From: CAYOEZ01 sp964402955
GTDB taxonomy: Bacteria > Chloroflexota > DTOL01 > DAOUCN01
Reading direction: 5' to 3'
Assembly (NCBI GenBank): GCA_964402955.1
Contig: CAYOEZ010000231.1
Coordinates: 1 to 7,207 of the forward strand
DNA length: 7,207 nt
Shown here: positions 6,127 to 7,207 of the stretch, piece after piece
Layout of the letters: every line of letters starts with the position of its first letter
Position numbering within the stretch: the first letter of the stretch is position 1
The notes under the pieces: model-generated
Seen by the model: only the letters and a program-made list of their open reading frames with translations
Databases searched by the model: none
Told to the model about the DNA's origin: nothing
Made by a program: the position numbers and the translations under genes

Positions 6127-7111
6127 ATTGGTAACGAATGCGCGGATCGAGCCAGGCCAGGAGAATGTCGGAGAGCAGCGTCCCAACCACTGTCAGCACG
6201 CTCAGCAAAAGGATGAAACTGCCCGCCAGGTACATGTCTTGGGAGCGCAGAGCCTCGAGCTGCATGGGACCGGTGGTGGGCAGGCTGAGCACGACGGAGA
6301 TGATTGTGGCGCCCGACACAAGGCCGGGCAGAACCCATCCGACGGAGCTGACCCAGGGGTTAAGGGCGACGCGCACCGGGTATTGGATCAGCGCCTGGAA
6401 CTCAGACAGTCCCTTCGCTTTGGCCGTAATGTAGTAGGGCTTGTGCAGCTCGTCGAGCAGGTTGGCGCGCATGACGCGTATCAGGCCGGCCGTGCCTTCC
6501 AGCGCGATGATGATCGTGGGAATCCAGAGGTGCTTGAAAAGGTCCCACAGCTTGGCCGTGCTCCACGGCGCGTCTGAGAACTGAGTGGAGAAGAGGCCGC
6601 CCACGCTCTGCCCCATGTACTTGAAGGCAATATACATCAGCACGAGCGCGATAAGAAATCCGGGCACGGCCAACCCGATGAAGCCCAGAAAGGTGAAGAT
6701 GTAATCACCGGCTGAGTATTGACGCACGGCCGAGAAGATGCCTATGGGAAAGGCGAGAAACCAGGTAATCACCAGGGCAAACAGTGAGAGCAGAATCGTA
6801 AGCAGCAGCCGCTCGCCGATGAGATCGGTCACGGGCTGCTGGCGCTGGAAGGAGCGGCCAAAATCGCCTTTGGTAACGATGTTGGTGACCCACTTGGCGT
6901 ACTGCACGTAGACCGGCTCGCCGAAACCATATTGTCTCTTAATGGATTCGACGACGGTCTGATCAATGCTTTCGCCCATGGCGGCCGCGTTGGCAATATA
7001 GGTGGAGAAGAAATCGCCCGGCGGCAACTGGATGATAACGAATGTGACAATCGAAATCGCGAAGAGCGTTGGGATCATCAGGAACGAACGCCGGATGATG
7101 AACTGGAGCAT
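6125..7111 (-). CDS. Opp/Dpp-type ABC transporter permease 1 (OppB/DppB type)
   Basis: A 328-residue inner-membrane permease that forms the channel with permease 2. It begins with RRSFLMIPTLFAISIVTFVIIQLPPGD (first helix about 11-28), the standard OppB-type N-terminus. An extracytoplasmic segment follows with KRQYGFGEPVYVQYAKW and the GDFGRSF motif (82-88). Further helices lie near 102-125, 138-162, 197-215, 255-277 and 295-319. The EAA loop that contacts the ATPases is PYYITAKAKGLSEFQAL (225-241). The protein ends in LLAWLDPRIRY, as expected for the family. The ATG at 7111 has GGAGG (7117-7121) five bases upstream; a TTG at 7123 would place that site within the gene. It is the first gene of the visible operon, and its family normally imports peptides or, in many bacteria, oligosaccharides. 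Confidence 0.93.
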   Translation of the reverse strand: MLQFIIRRSFLMIPTLFAISIVTFVIIQLPPGDFFSTYIANAAAMGESIDQTVVESIKRQYGFGEPVYVQYAKWVTNIVTKGDFGRSFQRQQPVTDLIGERLLLTILLSLFALVITWFLAFPIGIFSAVRQYSAGDYIFTFLGFIGLAVPGFLIALVLMYIAFKYMGQSVGGLFSTQFSDAPWSTAKLWDLFKHLWIPTIIIALEGTAGLIRVMRANLLDELHKPYYITAKAKGLSEFQALIQYPVRVALNPWVSSVGWVLPGLVSGATIISVVLSLPTTGPMQLEALRSQDMYLAGSFILLLSVLTVVGTLLSDILLAWLDPRIRYQ

Positions 7112-7116
7112 CGTGT

Positions 7117-7121
7117 CCTCC
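7117..7121 (-). promoter_or_regulatory. Ribosome binding site of permease 1
   Basis: GGAGG with a five-base spacer to ATG 7111. It is the strongest Shine-Dalgarno in the window and rules against the upstream TTG as the start. Confidence 0.7.
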
Positions 7122-7144
7122 AATTAAGGACATTGGCTGCCATC

Positions 7145-7159
7145 CACGAATACACGAAT
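7145..7159 (-). repeat. Short direct repeat in the operon leader
   Basis: CACGAAT occurs twice with one A between (period 8) in the 96 bases upstream of permease 1. On the transcribed strand it reads ATTCGTGTATTCGTG. Words of this kind recur as dispersed repeats in some GC-rich bacterial genomes, as I remember them, so this may be a fragment of an interspersed repeat rather than an operator. The rest of 7112-7207 shows no gene and no clear promoter. Confidence 0.35.
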
Positions 7160-7207
7160 TAGGTCATTTGTCCGCTATCTAGGTTGACGGGTGCTCAGCG
7201 TTCTTGT

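Noticed and set aside
6117..6338. N-terminal extension of permease 2
   Set aside because: The extra residues are Arg- and His-rich, overlap permease 1 in another frame, and have no membrane or family match; ATG 6116 has a proper ribosome binding site.
7124..7207. 3' end of a substrate-binding protein gene
   Set aside because: Only short open stretches are present before stops in each minus frame and none resembles a binding-protein C-terminus; not enough to call.
1..7207. CRISPR array, tRNA, rRNA, insertion sequence or phage genes
   Set aside because: No regularly spaced repeats, no clover-leaf sequence, no transposase motifs and no terminal inverted repeats were seen on either strand.

Overview
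The window is about 7.2 kb of GC-rich bacterial DNA. Every gene that can be supported lies on the minus strand, so transcription runs from right to left. From family resemblance and the style of the intergenic DNA I would guess Chloroflexota or a similar GC-rich, heterotrophic, soil or sediment lineage. This is an inference; there is no taxonomic marker here. A run of ten N at 4545-4554 shows that the source is a draft or metagenomic assembly.

Right part (7111 down to 2499): a tightly packed operon for an Opp/Dpp-type (PepT family) ABC importer. The order is inner-membrane permease 1 (OppB/DppB type), permease 2 (OppC/DppC type, with a large extracytoplasmic insertion), ATPase 1 (OppD/DppD type, interrupted by the N gap) and ATPase 2 (OppF/DppF type). 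A 109-residue three-helix membrane protein of unknown function follows and is translationally coupled to ATPase 2. No substrate-binding protein is visible; it may lie beyond the right edge or elsewhere. Genes overlap or abut, except for a 108-base GC-rich structured spacer between permease 2 and ATPase 1.

Middle (2346-2498): a 153-base gene-free region, the longest in the window. It holds two copies of a palindromic site close to AGACTTCCGAAGTCT, 41 bp apart centre to centre. These are the ends of a 56-base interrupted inverted repeat. Next to it are two interleaved inverted repeats that may form a terminator, alternative hairpins or a pseudoknot.

Left part (2345 down to 1): a heparinase II/III-like polysaccharide lyase, then after 67 bases the start of a beta-propeller protein resembling oligogalacturonate lyase (PL22), cut by the left edge. 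A third copy of the palindromic site lies between them. Neither enzyme has a visible signal peptide.

Together the genes read as an uptake-and-degrade locus. An Opp-type transporter would bring in oligosaccharides, probably uronate-containing fragments of plant or algal polysaccharide, and two cytoplasmic lyases would cleave them. The shared palindrome would let one unseen regulator control the lyase genes. The substrate and regulator are inferred, not shown.
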